A stretch of 64,000 nucleotides of DNA from Saccharicrinis sp963675435. GTDB taxonomy: Bacteria > Bacteroidota > Bacteroidia > Bacteroidales > Marinilabiliaceae. The translations under genes were made by a program, and so were the position numbers. Below the pieces are notes generated by a model. It had not been told where the DNA came from and did not search any database. It saw only the letters and a list, made by a program, of their open reading frames with translations. Of the stretch, positions 14,934 to 24,985 are shown piece by piece (the first letter of the stretch is position 1; each line of letters begins with the position of its first letter). The DNA lies in NCBI GenBank assembly GCA_963675435.1, contig OY776216.1, positions 1,302,001 through 1,366,000 of the forward strand, written 5' to 3'.

Positions 14934-17342
14934 ATGATTAAGAAAATTTTAATTTTTTTTATAGGAATCCTTGTTTTAACTACGCCTGTTGCTATGGCAC
15001 AAGATGTAGATGCATCTAAAGTTGATGTAGGTGCATTAAACGATGATCAAATTATGAAGATCATTTCAGAAATGGAAAAACGAGGCTTAAGCGAAAATGA
15101 AGCCATTAATATGGCTCGTTTGAGGGGAATGTCTAATAGTCAAATCTCTTTATTGCAAAAGAGAATTAAGGAGGTAAAACAGAGCGGAGGAACTTCTAAT
15201 TACAAACAAGAAAATAGCTTAAGTGGTGAAAATGCAATTGCAGTTTCTGAACTTTCTCAAAAATCTGTTTTAGATAGAACGATGATTAACGAAAAGATAT
15301 TTGGTTTTTCTTTTTTTAATAATACCAATTTATCATTTGAACCAAGTGTTAATGTCGCGGTATCTGATAGCTATGTGATAGGAGCCGGAGATGAAATAGA
15401 TATTGAAGTATGGGGGGCTTCACAACAGTCCTATCAATTAGTTGTAAACACAAATGGCGATATTAATATTCCTTTAATCGGACCTGTTTATCTTGGAGGA
15501 TTAACATTAAAAGCAGCAGCGGGAAAAATTAAAAATAAATTATCGACCATATATTCTGATTTAAGTAATGCAAATCCAAGAACATTTGCATCTGTTTCCA
15601 TAGGGCAAATTAAAGCGATAAGAATAAATGTGTTGGGAGAAGTATTTGCACCGGGTACATATACTGTTCCAGGTACAGCTACCTTATTTAATGTGTTGTA
15701 TTTATCTGGAGGTCCAAATAAACAAGGGAGCTTTAGGGATATCAGATTAATAAGAAATGGGAAAATTGTAGCAAATCTGGATGTTTACGATTTCATTGTT
15801 AATGGAAATTCTTTAGTTAATGCGCCCTTGATGGATAATGATGTGGTTCTGATACCTCCTTATTTAAATAGGATTAGAGTTGATGGAGAATTTAAAAGAA
15901 CAGGAATCTTCGAAACTAAAGAAGGTGAAACGGTTAAAGATGTACTTTCATATGCAGGCGGATTTACTGAAAATGCCTATAGATCCGCAGTTAAATTATA
16001 TAGAAATAACGGAAAAGAAAGGACTTTTAAAGAAGTTGCTTCCGAAGATATGTCAAATGTATATATGGCCTCAGGGGATCGTTTGTCTGTTGGTAAAATA
16101 TTAGATAGATATAATAACAAAGTTAGTATTAAAGGAGCTGTTTTTAATCCTGGTGATTTTGAATTTTCAGAGGGTTTAACATTAAAACAATTAATTGGTA
16201 AAGCAGATGGATTAATTGAAAATGCTTTTTTAAATAGAGGGCTTATTACTCGATTAAAAGAGGATTATACGCCTGAAAATATTTCTTTTGATGTCCGTAA
16301 AGTTTTAAATGGAGAAACAAATATTCCTTTAAAACCCAATGATAAGGTTTCAATTAAGGCCATAGATAATATAAGAGAAGACAGAACTGTTGCCATTTGG
16401 GGAGAAGTGCAGAATATGGGAGTTTATCCTTTTGCAGAGAACTTAACAATTGCTGATCTTGTTTTTATGGCTGGAGGTTTTAAGGAAACTGCTTCTGAAT
16501 CAACCATAGAGGTAAGACGAAAATTATCTTATGAGAATGCAGATAAAAGTACAGATAAGAGCTCAGAATTATTTTACTTTAAAGTAACGCGTGATTTAGA
16601 ATTAAATGAAGAGGCGAATTCTTTTATTTTAGAACCCTATGATGCTATTGCTGTTCGATTTATGCCAGGAGCCATTTCATCAGGGTCTGTTACAATAGCA
16701 GGTGAAATTATGTATGGAGGAATTTATAATTTGACATCTGACAAAGAACGAATTTCAGACATAATAAAAAGAGCCGGAGGTTTAAGTGATAATGCCTATC
16801 CAGAAGGAGCTTCTTTGACAAGAAAAGTTTATTTATCAAAACAAGATAAAGCCAAAAGGGAAGAAATGATGGAAATGGATTCAACCATTAGATTTTCAGA
16901 ACTAAATTTTGAAACTGTAAGTGTACATTTAGATAAGATTATCGAAAATCCAGGATCAAAAGATGATATCTATATGAGAAACGGTGATTTTTTAACTATT
17001 CCATCCGTATTACAAACAGTAAAGGTATCTGGTGAGGTACTGAATCCTTCATCAACAGTATTTGAAAAAACATTTAGTGTTAAGAAATACATTAATGGAA
17101 GTGGAGGCTTCTCTTTAAATGCTAAAAAGGGTAAAACGTATGTATTACATGCTAATGGTTCATCAGAAGCAACAAAAGGTTTTTTATTTTTTAGAAATTA
17201 TCCAAAAGTAATGCCTGGTTCAGAGATTATTATACCAAAGAAACCAGAACGTGCAGGTTTAACCCCACAGGCATGGATTGGAATAGGAAGTGGTCTAGCC
17301 TCGCTTTCATTAACGATAGTTACATTAGTGAATAGATTGTAA
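14934..17342 (+). CDS. Wza-like polysaccharide export protein with SLBB domains
   Basis: Outer-membrane/periplasmic export channel of the capsule system. A signal peptide covers residues 1-22 (cleavage after VAMA). The Poly_export domain starts at SVNVAVSDSYVIGAGDEIDIEVWG, and several SLBB-type repeats follow, recognisable by recurring GGF or GGL motifs with preceding beta strands. A C-terminal hydrophobic helix ends the protein. At 802 residues it is about twice E. coli Wza, as is usual for Bacteroidota. First gene of the locus, 52 bases upstream of wzz. Confidence 0.9.
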   Translation: MIKKILIFFIGILVLTTPVAMAQDVDASKVDVGALNDDQIMKIISEMEKRGLSENEAINMARLRGMSNSQISLLQKRIKEVKQSGGTSNYKQENSLSGENAIAVSELSQKSVLDRTMINEKIFGFSFFNNTNLSFEPSVNVAVSDSYVIGAGDEIDIEVWGASQQSYQLVVNTNGDINIPLIGPVYLGGLTLKAAAGKIKNKLSTIYSDLSNANPRTFASVSIGQIKAIRINVLGEVFAPGTYTVPGTATLFNVLYLSGGPNKQGSFRDIRLIRNGKIVANLDVYDFIVNGNSLVNAPLMDNDVVLIPPYLNRIRVDGEFKRTGIFETKEGETVKDVLSYAGGFTENAYRSAVKLYRNNGKERTFKEVASEDMSNVYMASGDRLSVGKILDRYNNKVSIKGAVFNPGDFEFSEGLTLKQLIGKADGLIENAFLNRGLITRLKEDYTPENISFDVRKVLNGETNIPLKPNDKVSIKAIDNIREDRTVAIWGEVQNMGVYPFAENLTIADLVFMAGGFKETASESTIEVRRKLSYENADKSTDKSSELFYFKVTRDLELNEEANSFILEPYDAIAVRFMPGAISSGSVTIAGEIMYGGIYNLTSDKERISDIIKRAGGLSDNAYPEGASLTRKVYLSKQDKAKREEMMEMDSTIRFSELNFETVSVHLDKIIENPGSKDDIYMRNGDFLTIPSVLQTVKVSGEVLNPSSTVFEKTFSVKKYINGSGGFSLNAKKGKTYVLHANGSSEATKGFLFFRNYPKVMPGSEIIIPKKPERAGLTPQAWIGIGSGLASLSLTIVTLVNRL

Positions 17343-17394
17343 GAAAGTAATGTCTGAATATTAATAAAATAATTCATTTACTACTTAGTTGATT

Positions 17395-18516
17395 ATGAGT
17401 AAAAATCAAAATGAACAAATAGAAAAAGTTCCACAAATTATAAAAGATGATGAAATTGATTTGATCGCTTTAATAAAAACTATTTGGAATGGACGTAAAA
17501 TAATATATTATTCTGTTGGGATATGTGTTTTTATAGGTTTGTTAATTGCATTTTTAAGTCCTGCAAAATATACTGCAACTGCAACTCTATTACCATCATC
17601 AGAGAGTAAAAGTAGAAGTATGGGAGGTTTAGGTGCCTTAGCAGGTATGGCAGGGATAAACTTAGGTTCTATGATGGGACAGTCTGAAGGTATTCCTGCA
17701 GAGATATATCCCCAGGTGGTAAATAGTTACCCTTTTATGAATGAGTTTATTCATGAAAAATTCAATTTTGAAGAGTATGGGCAACCTATTTCAATTTATA
17801 ATTATGTGGTGGCTGATAGTGTTCCATCTTTAGTAGCGCAAATTGCGAAATATACTATAAAGCTACCATGGACATTGAAGAATGCTATTTTTTCAGACGT
17901 GAATGCGTTATCTGCAAAAGTGCAGGATCCTGGGGTTCTTAGTTTATCCGAAGAAGAGTTAATGGCTCTAGGCTCCATGTTTGAAGTTATACAAATTAAT
18001 GTAGATGACAAGACCGGCTTAGTTAATGTTTCTGTAGAAGTAGAAGAACCGGTTTTAGCTGCTCAATATGTACAAAAGGCGATTGAATTATTACAAGAAT
18101 ATATTATCGAGTATAAAACCAAGCAAGCACGGGAAAACCTGAATTTTGTGCAGGAAAGATATAATGAGAAGAAGAAGGAGTACGAGCAAGCTCAACTAGC
18201 TTTTTTTGATTATAAAGACAGTCACCGAAATATTATCTCAGAGCGAATGGATCCTGAATTACAACAGTTGAGTGATGCTTATGATATGGCATCAACAGTG
18301 TATAAAGGATTGGCTCAACAGCTTGAACAAGCTAAGATTGCAGTTAAAGAAGAAACTCCTGTGTTTACTGTATTGGAGCCAGCTAAGGTGCCTATTGAAA
18401 AGAGTAGTCCAAGAATAAAATTAATGTTAATTGTATTTGTATTTTTCGGTGGATTTATAGGTGTAGTGATTGTTATTGGTAAGTTGGTATTGAGTAAAAT
18501 AAAAGATAAGCTTTAA
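17395..18516 (+). CDS. wzz: Wzz-type chain-length determinant / polysaccharide co-polymerase
   Basis: Inner-membrane protein that regulates polymer length with Wzy and connects to the exporter. Two membrane segments flank a large periplasmic domain: about residues 30-51 (IYYSVGICVFIGLLIAFL) and about 340-365 near the C-terminus. A coiled-coil stretch spans YNEKKKEYEQAQLAFFDYK. The segment PAKVPIEKSSPR before the second membrane helix is the conserved Wzz proline motif. No tyrosine kinase domain is fused. The ATG at 17395 is preferred over an in-frame TTG six bases upstream. It ends 5 bases before ugd. Confidence 0.9.
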   Translation: MSKNQNEQIEKVPQIIKDDEIDLIALIKTIWNGRKIIYYSVGICVFIGLLIAFLSPAKYTATATLLPSSESKSRSMGGLGALAGMAGINLGSMMGQSEGIPAEIYPQVVNSYPFMNEFIHEKFNFEEYGQPISIYNYVVADSVPSLVAQIAKYTIKLPWTLKNAIFSDVNALSAKVQDPGVLSLSEEELMALGSMFEVIQINVDDKTGLVNVSVEVEEPVLAAQYVQKAIELLQEYIIEYKTKQARENLNFVQERYNEKKKEYEQAQLAFFDYKDSHRNIISERMDPELQQLSDAYDMASTVYKGLAQQLEQAKIAVKEETPVFTVLEPAKVPIEKSSPRIKLMLIVFVFFGGFIGVVIVIGKLVLSKIKDKL

Positions 18517-18521
18517 TTAAA

Positions 18522-19928
18522 ATGAAAATTCCTAATAATATAACTAAGGTTTGCTGTATCGGTGCAGGATATGTTGGTGGCCCAACTATGGCAGTTATTG
18601 CTGAAAAATGTCCAGAAATAACAGTTACAGTTGTAGATATTAATCAGGCTAGAATAGATGCATGGAACGATGCCAACTTGGACAATTTACCTATTTATGA
18701 GCCAGGCCTAAAAGAGGTTGTTAAACAAGCACGAAACCGCAACTTATTCTTCTCTACTGAAGTCGATAAAGCAATTGAAGAGGCTGAAATGATTTTTATT
18801 TCAGTTAATACGCCAACCAAAACTTATGGTATTGGAAAAGGAATGGCAGCAGACTTAAAGTATGTTGAGTTGTGTGCCAGAAACATTGCAAAGGTAGCTA
18901 AGTCTGATAAGATAATTGTTGAAAAGTCAACATTGCCGGTTCGCACTGCAGAATCTATTAAAACAATTTTAGATGCAGAAGGAAATGGCGTTAAGTTTAA
19001 AGTATTGTCTAATCCTGAATTTTTGGCAGAGGGTACAGCAATAGATGATTTGCATTATGCTGATAGGGTTCTGATAGGTGGAGATCAGGATTCTGATGGA
19101 AAAAAGGCTATTGATTATTTGGTTAATATTTATGCTCATTGGCTGCCCAAAGAAAATATACTTACTACTAACGTTTGGTCTTCTGAATTGTCTAAATTAA
19201 CAGCCAATGCATTCTTGGCTCAAAGAGTATCTTCCATTAATGCAATTTCTGCTCTGTGTGAACAAACGGAAGCAAATGTAGATGAAATTGCCAAAGCTAT
19301 AGGTGCTGATAGCCGCATTGGAAATAAATTCCTTAAAGCTTCAGTAGGGTTTGGAGGGTCTTGTTTTCAGAAAGATATCTTAAACCTTGTTTATATTGCC
19401 AGAAGTTATGGGCTTGAAGAGGTAGCGGAATATTGGGAGCAAGTAATAAAGTTAAATGATTATCAAAAGAGGCGATTTGCTGAAAAAATTGTAAAGACAT
19501 TGTTTAATACTGTCTCAGGTAAAAAAATTGCCATCTTAGGTTGGGCATTTAAGAAAGATACTAATGATACCCGTGAATCTGCAGCAATCTACGTGGCGGA
19601 TTACTTATTGAATGAGCAGGCAGAACTCTTTGTATATGATCCTAAAGTTAAAGCGGAGCAAGTCTATGCTGATCTTGATTACTTAAATACAAGATCCGAA
19701 GATGCCAATCGGCAACTTGTGGAAGTTGTTGATGATCCTTATGCAGCAATGGATGATGCTCATGCTGTTGCTATTTTAACAGAATGGGATGAATTTTCTG
19801 CTTATGATTGGCAAAAAGTTTATAATAAAATGAAAAAGCCTGCTTTCATTTTTGATGGAAGAAATATTATTGATGAAGAAGTATTAGAAGAGTGCGGGTT
19901 TAAGAATTTTAATTTAGGTAGGCACTAA
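18522..19928 (+). CDS. ugd: UDP-glucose 6-dehydrogenase
   Basis: Oxidises UDP-glucose to UDP-glucuronate with two NAD+. NAD-binding GAGYVGGP lies at residues 15-22, catalytic Cys281 in GFGGSCFQKDIL, and the C-terminal UDP-binding domain contains LGWAFKKDTNDTRES. At 468 residues and with this pattern it resembles the long eukaryote-like UGDs rather than the shorter bacterial ones. UDP-glucuronate would provide the uronic acid of the polymer and a potential substrate line for the C5-epimerase-like gene downstream. Confidence 0.96.
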   Translation: MKIPNNITKVCCIGAGYVGGPTMAVIAEKCPEITVTVVDINQARIDAWNDANLDNLPIYEPGLKEVVKQARNRNLFFSTEVDKAIEEAEMIFISVNTPTKTYGIGKGMAADLKYVELCARNIAKVAKSDKIIVEKSTLPVRTAESIKTILDAEGNGVKFKVLSNPEFLAEGTAIDDLHYADRVLIGGDQDSDGKKAIDYLVNIYAHWLPKENILTTNVWSSELSKLTANAFLAQRVSSINAISALCEQTEANVDEIAKAIGADSRIGNKFLKASVGFGGSCFQKDILNLVYIARSYGLEEVAEYWEQVIKLNDYQKRRFAEKIVKTLFNTVSGKKIAILGWAFKKDTNDTRESAAIYVADYLLNEQAELFVYDPKVKAEQVYADLDYLNTRSEDANRQLVEVVDDPYAAMDDAHAVAILTEWDEFSAYDWQKVYNKMKKPAFIFDGRNIIDEEVLEECGFKNFNLGRH

Positions 19929-20122
19929 TTTTCAGTTTAATTGAATTGTTAGCAATATTTGTAATTAAAAAATACGTTTCTAAGAAGGGGCATGCTATGA
20001 AATATTGTAGCAGCTTTTCTTACGTATAATTACTAAATGGAGTATTTTACTTTAGTTTTTGATACAATTAGCACCGTAAATTTCAGAATGGTATTAGTCT
20101 ACATTTATTATTATAGCAAATT

Positions 20123-21427
20123 ATGAGCGAGAAAAAATTAATATTTAAAAACATTAGTTTTGCTGTAATTGGTAGGATCGTAAGAATATTATCATCTCTT
20201 ATTATAGGTGTTTTTTTGGCAAGATTCTTAGGCCCTGATGACTATGGATTGCTCCAATATGTTATAAGTATAGTTACTATATGTCAAATATTTTCTGATT
20301 TTGGTTTACCTAGTATTTTTGTAAAAGAATTTTCAAAGGAGAAATTTACGATTCATGAGATATTAGGTACTGGTATATATATAAGAACAGTATTGGCTAT
20401 ACTAACCATAGGGATTATAGCTATAATTAGTTTTAAAGAAGATGCTGAAACCAGACTTTATATACTTATATACAGTACTTTAGTATTGTCAAATATTTTT
20501 AGTCCAATACAAAATTATTTTACAGCAGTACTTAGAAATGAGTTTATTGTACGTGCAGAGCTTTATAAAGCTGTTGTTGGAGGTATTATTAAAATTATAC
20601 TCATAATTGTAAAAGCTCCGCTTCAATATATAGTTATAGCGTTTTCATTCGATTTCTTTTTGTATAATTCATATTTAGTTCTAAGTTATACAAGAAAAGC
20701 TGGTTCAATTTCTTTAGTGTTTAATAAAAAACTTGCAAGATATTTGTTAAACCAATCTTATCCTTTATTAATTTCTGGTATTGCTATTGTAATATATTCA
20801 GAGATTGATAAAGTTATGATTAACTATTACTTAGATAGCAAATCTGTAGGGGTATATTCTGCAGCAGTTAAGATTGTTGGAACAATTGTTTTTGTTCCAC
20901 AGGTTATTGCACAAACTATTGTCCCAATTCTAATAAGAAAAAAGTCTGAGAATACTGATTCATACCATAAGATGAGTCAAAAATTTATGGATTGCATTGT
21001 ATGGGGGGCATTAATCGTATCCTCTCTTATGTGCATATCTTCAAGTTACGTTATCCCTGCACTCTATGGACAAGCATATATCGCTGCTATACCTGTATTA
21101 TATATACTATCTTGGAAAGGTTTAGCTTCTTCTCTTCTTAGTGCATCTGGGCAATTAATTATTATTGAGGATCTTCAGAAGCTTGCATTGATTAGGAATT
21201 TTGCAGGGGCATTGATTAATGTGACACTTAATATGGTGTTAATTCCGAAATTTGGGATTTTAGGGGCGGCTGTAGCCACCATTATTTCTTTTTTTATTTC
21301 AGGTTTTTTAATTCATATAGTAATAAAGCCATTTCGGTTCATTTTTGATATTCAGATAAAGGCTTTAATATTTGGAGCCAGTAATTTGATTGATTATACA
21401 AAAAGTTTTTTAAATAAAAATGCATAA
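20123..21427 (+). CDS. wzx: Oligosaccharide flippase (Wzx type)
   Basis: MATE/MOP-superfamily membrane protein of 434 residues with about 12 to 14 hydrophobic segments. The N-terminus (FKNISFAVIGRIVRILSSLIIGVFLARFLGPDDYGLLQY) is the typical start of the Polysacc_synt family. It would flip undecaprenyl-linked repeat units to the periplasm. It overlaps the following pyruvyltransferase gene by 8 bases. A 194-base non-coding gap separates it from ugd. Confidence 0.92.
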   Translation: MSEKKLIFKNISFAVIGRIVRILSSLIIGVFLARFLGPDDYGLLQYVISIVTICQIFSDFGLPSIFVKEFSKEKFTIHEILGTGIYIRTVLAILTIGIIAIISFKEDAETRLYILIYSTLVLSNIFSPIQNYFTAVLRNEFIVRAELYKAVVGGIIKIILIIVKAPLQYIVIAFSFDFFLYNSYLVLSYTRKAGSISLVFNKKLARYLLNQSYPLLISGIAIVIYSEIDKVMINYYLDSKSVGVYSAAVKIVGTIVFVPQVIAQTIVPILIRKKSENTDSYHKMSQKFMDCIVWGALIVSSLMCISSSYVIPALYGQAYIAAIPVLYILSWKGLASSLLSASGQLIIIEDLQKLALIRNFAGALINVTLNMVLIPKFGILGAAVATIISFFISGFLIHIVIKPFRFIFDIQIKALIFGASNLIDYTKSFLNKNA

Positions 21428-22589
21428 AAAAATTCTACTCTACGGAGCAACTGATAGAAATAATTATGGAGACCTTTTGTTTCCAATTATTATAGAAAAG
21501 GAATTACACAATATTTGTGATGAAGAATTAGCCTTCTCGTCATGTGCAATCTCAGAAAGCGATTTAACTAATATTGGCGCAAAAACTACCAAAGGCTTAA
21601 AATATTTTTACAGAAATACAAGAGACAGTATTGTTATTGTTGTTGGTGGAGAGGTTTTGCAAGCCAATTGGGCAACGTTACACTATTTTCTAGGGACAAA
21701 GATAAATTACGTTTATAATTTTGTTGAAAAACTATTGCCGAATTATAGTAAAAAGGTTAACAAGCTAATTTCCTTAATTGTTTTAAGGCCTAAAAACTAT
21801 TATCCCTTTGTTTTATCTAAGAAAGCATTGAAGATAAAAAAAGTAATTTATAATTCTGTTGGTGGATCTAGTTCAGTAAAATCATATAGTAACAGAATGT
21901 TATCCCTTTTGGCTGAATCTGATTATTTTTCTATTAGAAATAAACCAGCATATGATATTTTGCATGAAAAGGTCGAATCTGTTAAGTTAGTGCCTGATAC
22001 TGCAGTGATTATGTCAAAATATTATCCTAAGGCTAGCTTAAAAAAACATCTTAGCTCAGCGTTAACTTCTGGCGCTAGCAAATATATTTTTGTTCAAATT
22101 AATAAAGGTTATTTAGGGCAGGATATTGATACTTTCACTTCAGAACTTGATAAACTTAGTGAAGAGTTAAAATGTAAATTGGTTTTATGTCCTATTGGAA
22201 TTGCAGCAGGCCATGAAGATCCTTTTGCACTTGATGTCTTAAATAGTAGATTAAAATGTAATGCTATTTTAATTAAGGAGCCTGATATTGAGGAAATAAT
22301 GGCTCATATAGCTTATTCTGAATTATATATTGGTACAAGTTTGCATGGGGTAATTACTGCAATGAGTTTTTGTGTTCCATATTTAGGATTACGAGCAGGA
22401 AAAGTTGATGAATACTTAAATACATGGGGCGTTGAAGGATTAAATTCAATTGCCAAGGAAAATGAAGTATTCAATAGAGCTAAGTCTGCAATAGTGACCC
22501 CTGCTAGTGTTTTAAATGATTCAAAAGAAAAGCAGTTTAAACTCGTAGAAGATCAGTTTTTACAAATAAAAAACATAATCAATAGTTGA
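21420..22589 (+). CDS. Polysaccharide pyruvyl transferase family protein
   Basis: A 389-residue protein of the PS_pyruv_trans (WcaK/CsaB) family, which adds pyruvate ketals to sugar residues from phosphoenolpyruvate. Family marks are the N-terminal GATDRNNYGDLLFPII and the C-terminal YIGTSLHGVITAMSFCVPYLGLRAGKVDEY. Its start codon lies inside the end of wzx, so the two are translationally coupled. It suggests acidic pyruvylation of the repeat unit. A glycan-modifying role is likely; the acceptor is unknown. Confidence 0.85.
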   Translation: MHKKILLYGATDRNNYGDLLFPIIIEKELHNICDEELAFSSCAISESDLTNIGAKTTKGLKYFYRNTRDSIVIVVGGEVLQANWATLHYFLGTKINYVYNFVEKLLPNYSKKVNKLISLIVLRPKNYYPFVLSKKALKIKKVIYNSVGGSSSVKSYSNRMLSLLAESDYFSIRNKPAYDILHEKVESVKLVPDTAVIMSKYYPKASLKKHLSSALTSGASKYIFVQINKGYLGQDIDTFTSELDKLSEELKCKLVLCPIGIAAGHEDPFALDVLNSRLKCNAILIKEPDIEEIMAHIAYSELYIGTSLHGVITAMSFCVPYLGLRAGKVDEYLNTWGVEGLNSIAKENEVFNRAKSAIVTPASVLNDSKEKQFKLVEDQFLQIKNIINS

Positions 22590-22709
22590 TTTTATTAATG
22601 GCAGCTTCCTAAAGGAAAAAAGGGTATTTGTAAAGTTCTATTTTTAAAAATCAATTATTGTTATTGATTTTGCTTTATCGCAATTAAAAATTTATAAAAG
22701 CATAAGGTT

Positions 22710-23606
22710 ATGATTTTCTCGTTTATAATACTTCATTATCAGGTATATGAGGATACAATTGAATGTGTCAACTCAATATTTGAAAATATAAAGCGCCAAG
22801 ATTATAATATCGTAATTGTTGATAATAAATCTCCAAACCGTAGTGGAGAATTATTACAAGAAAAGTACAAAGGGCATTCAAGAGTAGTTGTTATTGAACT
22901 AGATAGGAATTTGGGGTTTGCTCAAGGTAATAATTATGGTTGTGCATATGCTTTTCAAAATTATAATCCCGATTTTTTTATAGTAATAAACAATGATACC
23001 GTAATTGAAGATGAATTGTTTGTTGATAAAATATCTGAAGTTCATAGCAAAACTCATTTTGATATGCTAGGGCCTTGTATTTGGTCAATTCAAGATAATA
23101 TTGATCAAAACCCAATACCATCTCCTACTGATTCATTGAAAAAAAGCCTCAAAGCATTCATTTATAATATTTCGTTGTTTCTTTTAAATTTTATAAATAA
23201 AGATACAGACTTAATAAAATTTGTATCCAGAAAGAGGGTGGATAAAGGTGATGGTAAATTAGATGCTTTAGTTAGCCAGAAAAGTTTGCAAGGTGTCAAA
23301 CTGCATGGCGCTGCAATAATATTTTCAAAACATTACTATAACAAATATAATAATGCATTTGATCCTAGGACTTTTATGTATGGGGAAGAAGATATCCTAT
23401 ATGCCAGGGTTAAAAATGATAATTTGCTAGCAATATATGAGCCAGGCTTAAAGATTTTGCATAAAGAGGATGCAGCCTCAAATGCAGTTTTATCAAATAA
23501 TCAACTTCGACGGAGATTTAAGTTTAGGCATTCAATTTGGTCTACATATGTCTTATTTAGAATATATATGGTTCATAAATTCAAACCTAAAAAAAAATGC
23601 TCCTAA
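22710..23606 (+). CDS. Family 2 glycosyltransferase (rhamnosyltransferase-like)
   Basis: GT-A fold enzyme of 298 residues. Start FIILHYQVYEDTIECVNSIF and VDNKSPNRSGELL are followed by LDRNLGFAQGNNYG and the metal-binding region INNDTVIEDE. The NNDT form of the DxD motif and the LHGAAIIFSKHYY plus MYGEEDILYAR segments are typical of rhamnosyltransferase-type GT2 enzymes. dTDP-rhamnose genes are present downstream, which supports but does not prove that donor. Confidence 0.85.
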   Translation: MIFSFIILHYQVYEDTIECVNSIFENIKRQDYNIVIVDNKSPNRSGELLQEKYKGHSRVVVIELDRNLGFAQGNNYGCAYAFQNYNPDFFIVINNDTVIEDELFVDKISEVHSKTHFDMLGPCIWSIQDNIDQNPIPSPTDSLKKSLKAFIYNISLFLLNFINKDTDLIKFVSRKRVDKGDGKLDALVSQKSLQGVKLHGAAIIFSKHYYNKYNNAFDPRTFMYGEEDILYARVKNDNLLAIYEPGLKILHKEDAASNAVLSNNQLRRRFKFRHSIWSTYVLFRIYMVHKFKPKKKCS

Positions 23607-23634
23607 TTGTACAATAATTAACTAAAATACACTA

Positions 23635-24894
23635 ATGTCTCTAAATATTGGTAGAATAAACTTAAAAATAGAATTGGCAGATATACTTTTCTATGGAATC
23701 GTTTATTGTTTTTTATTATATACTTTCGAAGCACCTATCCGATTTTATACTGAAAAAGTTGGTTTGGGGATGATTATTTACACTAAAGATATTGTATTGC
23801 TATTTATAGCTGCGGGGTTAATGTTTAGGTGGGGTGAAATTATTGTTGTAAACAAATTAGCAATTATTTTTTTTTCGATTTTATTATTTTATGGAATAGT
23901 AGCAATATTAAATGGTGTTAGGTTTAGTCAAGTACTATTTGCATATAAAATATATTTGATATTTTTTATCGGAATTCAAGGATATAGATTCTTACCTGTA
24001 TTAAATACACGTTTTATGAGTATGATGAATTGGTTAGCATTTTTTAGCTGTCTTGGATTGGTGTTAAATCTCATATACAGATTTCCATGGGAGGGAATAG
24101 TAATGGCTGTAGGGGGAATAGAGGTTGATACTTCAAGGACAACTTTTGCAGCTGGTGGATTTAAACGAATTGCAGGATTTGGACGAAATTGGTCTAATCC
24201 TGCCTATTTTGCACTAGTGGCTACTGCGCTTAATTATAGTTATTTAAGTAAATGGAAGTTGAAGAGCATATTATTAATTTTGTTTTTTTTCGTTGGGATT
24301 TTAATCACCACAAATAAAGGAGCAATTGGAGCTTTTGTATTAATATCTATTTTTGCTTTTATAAAAGAAAGGACTCCTAGTATAATTTTGAAACTTGGTA
24401 TCATATCTTTGCTGGCAGTTGTTATCGTTTTACCATTATTAAGTTGGAGTGGGGTATACAAATTAGATTATACATCTCTTTATATGAGAATAATCTTTTC
24501 TTCATTTACTGTTCGAGTTGAGGAAGTATGGCCTTTAGGATTAGATTTAGTAGAAAAGCATGGAAATTTAATTTTCGGACGAGGAATTGGGGGGATTGGA
24601 GCTGCTCAAATTCTTTTTGAAAAGAATATCTATCATCCAGGAGATAACTTGTTTATTTATATGTATGGAATAATAGGTCTATTATCGTTGTTTATTTTAT
24701 CTTATATAGGTGTCAAAATAGGAGTGTTTTCGATTAAAGAAAGTCAAGATAAAATATTTATATCTATGATACTAATATGCTTTTTGGGCATTGGAATTAT
24801 TGGCTCTGCACTTGAGAATAGTATTTTAAATTTCTTTTTTGGACTTATGTTTGCCTCTTTATTTCATCAAAAAATTAAATTTCTTAGGATGTAA
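23635..24894 (+). CDS. O-antigen/capsule polymerase-like membrane protein (Wzy candidate 1)
   Basis: A 419-residue integral membrane protein with about 11 hydrophobic segments and a larger periplasmic loop containing RIIFSSFTVRVEEVWPLGLDLVEKHGNLIFGRGIGGIG. This layout, with Arg-rich loops and a GRGIGG motif, fits Wzy polymerase or O-antigen ligase proteins. Wzy joins repeat units at the periplasmic face. A second polymerase-like protein lies at 31611-32795, so which one polymerises cannot be decided here. Confidence 0.75.
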   Translation: MSLNIGRINLKIELADILFYGIVYCFLLYTFEAPIRFYTEKVGLGMIIYTKDIVLLFIAAGLMFRWGEIIVVNKLAIIFFSILLFYGIVAILNGVRFSQVLFAYKIYLIFFIGIQGYRFLPVLNTRFMSMMNWLAFFSCLGLVLNLIYRFPWEGIVMAVGGIEVDTSRTTFAAGGFKRIAGFGRNWSNPAYFALVATALNYSYLSKWKLKSILLILFFFVGILITTNKGAIGAFVLISIFAFIKERTPSIILKLGIISLLAVVIVLPLLSWSGVYKLDYTSLYMRIIFSSFTVRVEEVWPLGLDLVEKHGNLIFGRGIGGIGAAQILFEKNIYHPGDNLFIYMYGIIGLLSLFILSYIGVKIGVFSIKESQDKIFISMILICFLGIGIIGSALENSILNFFFGLMFASLFHQKIKFLRM

Positions 24895-24898
24895 TATC

Positions 24899-24985
24899 AT
24901 AAAAGCAATAACTAAATTATATAGATTTTTTAATACGTTTAACTGTATTAAACGTTTAAATATAAATAGTATTGTCAAATTATAG
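24899..24985 (+). pseudogene. Decayed 5' fragment related to the C5-epimerase gene start
   Basis: Bases 24902-24940 match 26415-26453 (codons 2-14 of the C5-epimerase-like gene) at 32 of 39 positions without gaps. In frame this reads KAITKLYRFFNTF compared with KATKS-type KAATKSYKSFNTF of the intact gene. The position of the start codon is ATA, and the frame stops at 24983-24985 after 28 codons. It begins 4 bases after the upstream polymerase stop. It looks like the left-over start of a related gene replaced or displaced by recombination. Confidence 0.55.

Noticed and set aside
15880..16104. 74-codon plus-strand frame within the Wza-like gene
   Set aside because: It is an out-of-frame shadow of the SLBB region without independent signals.
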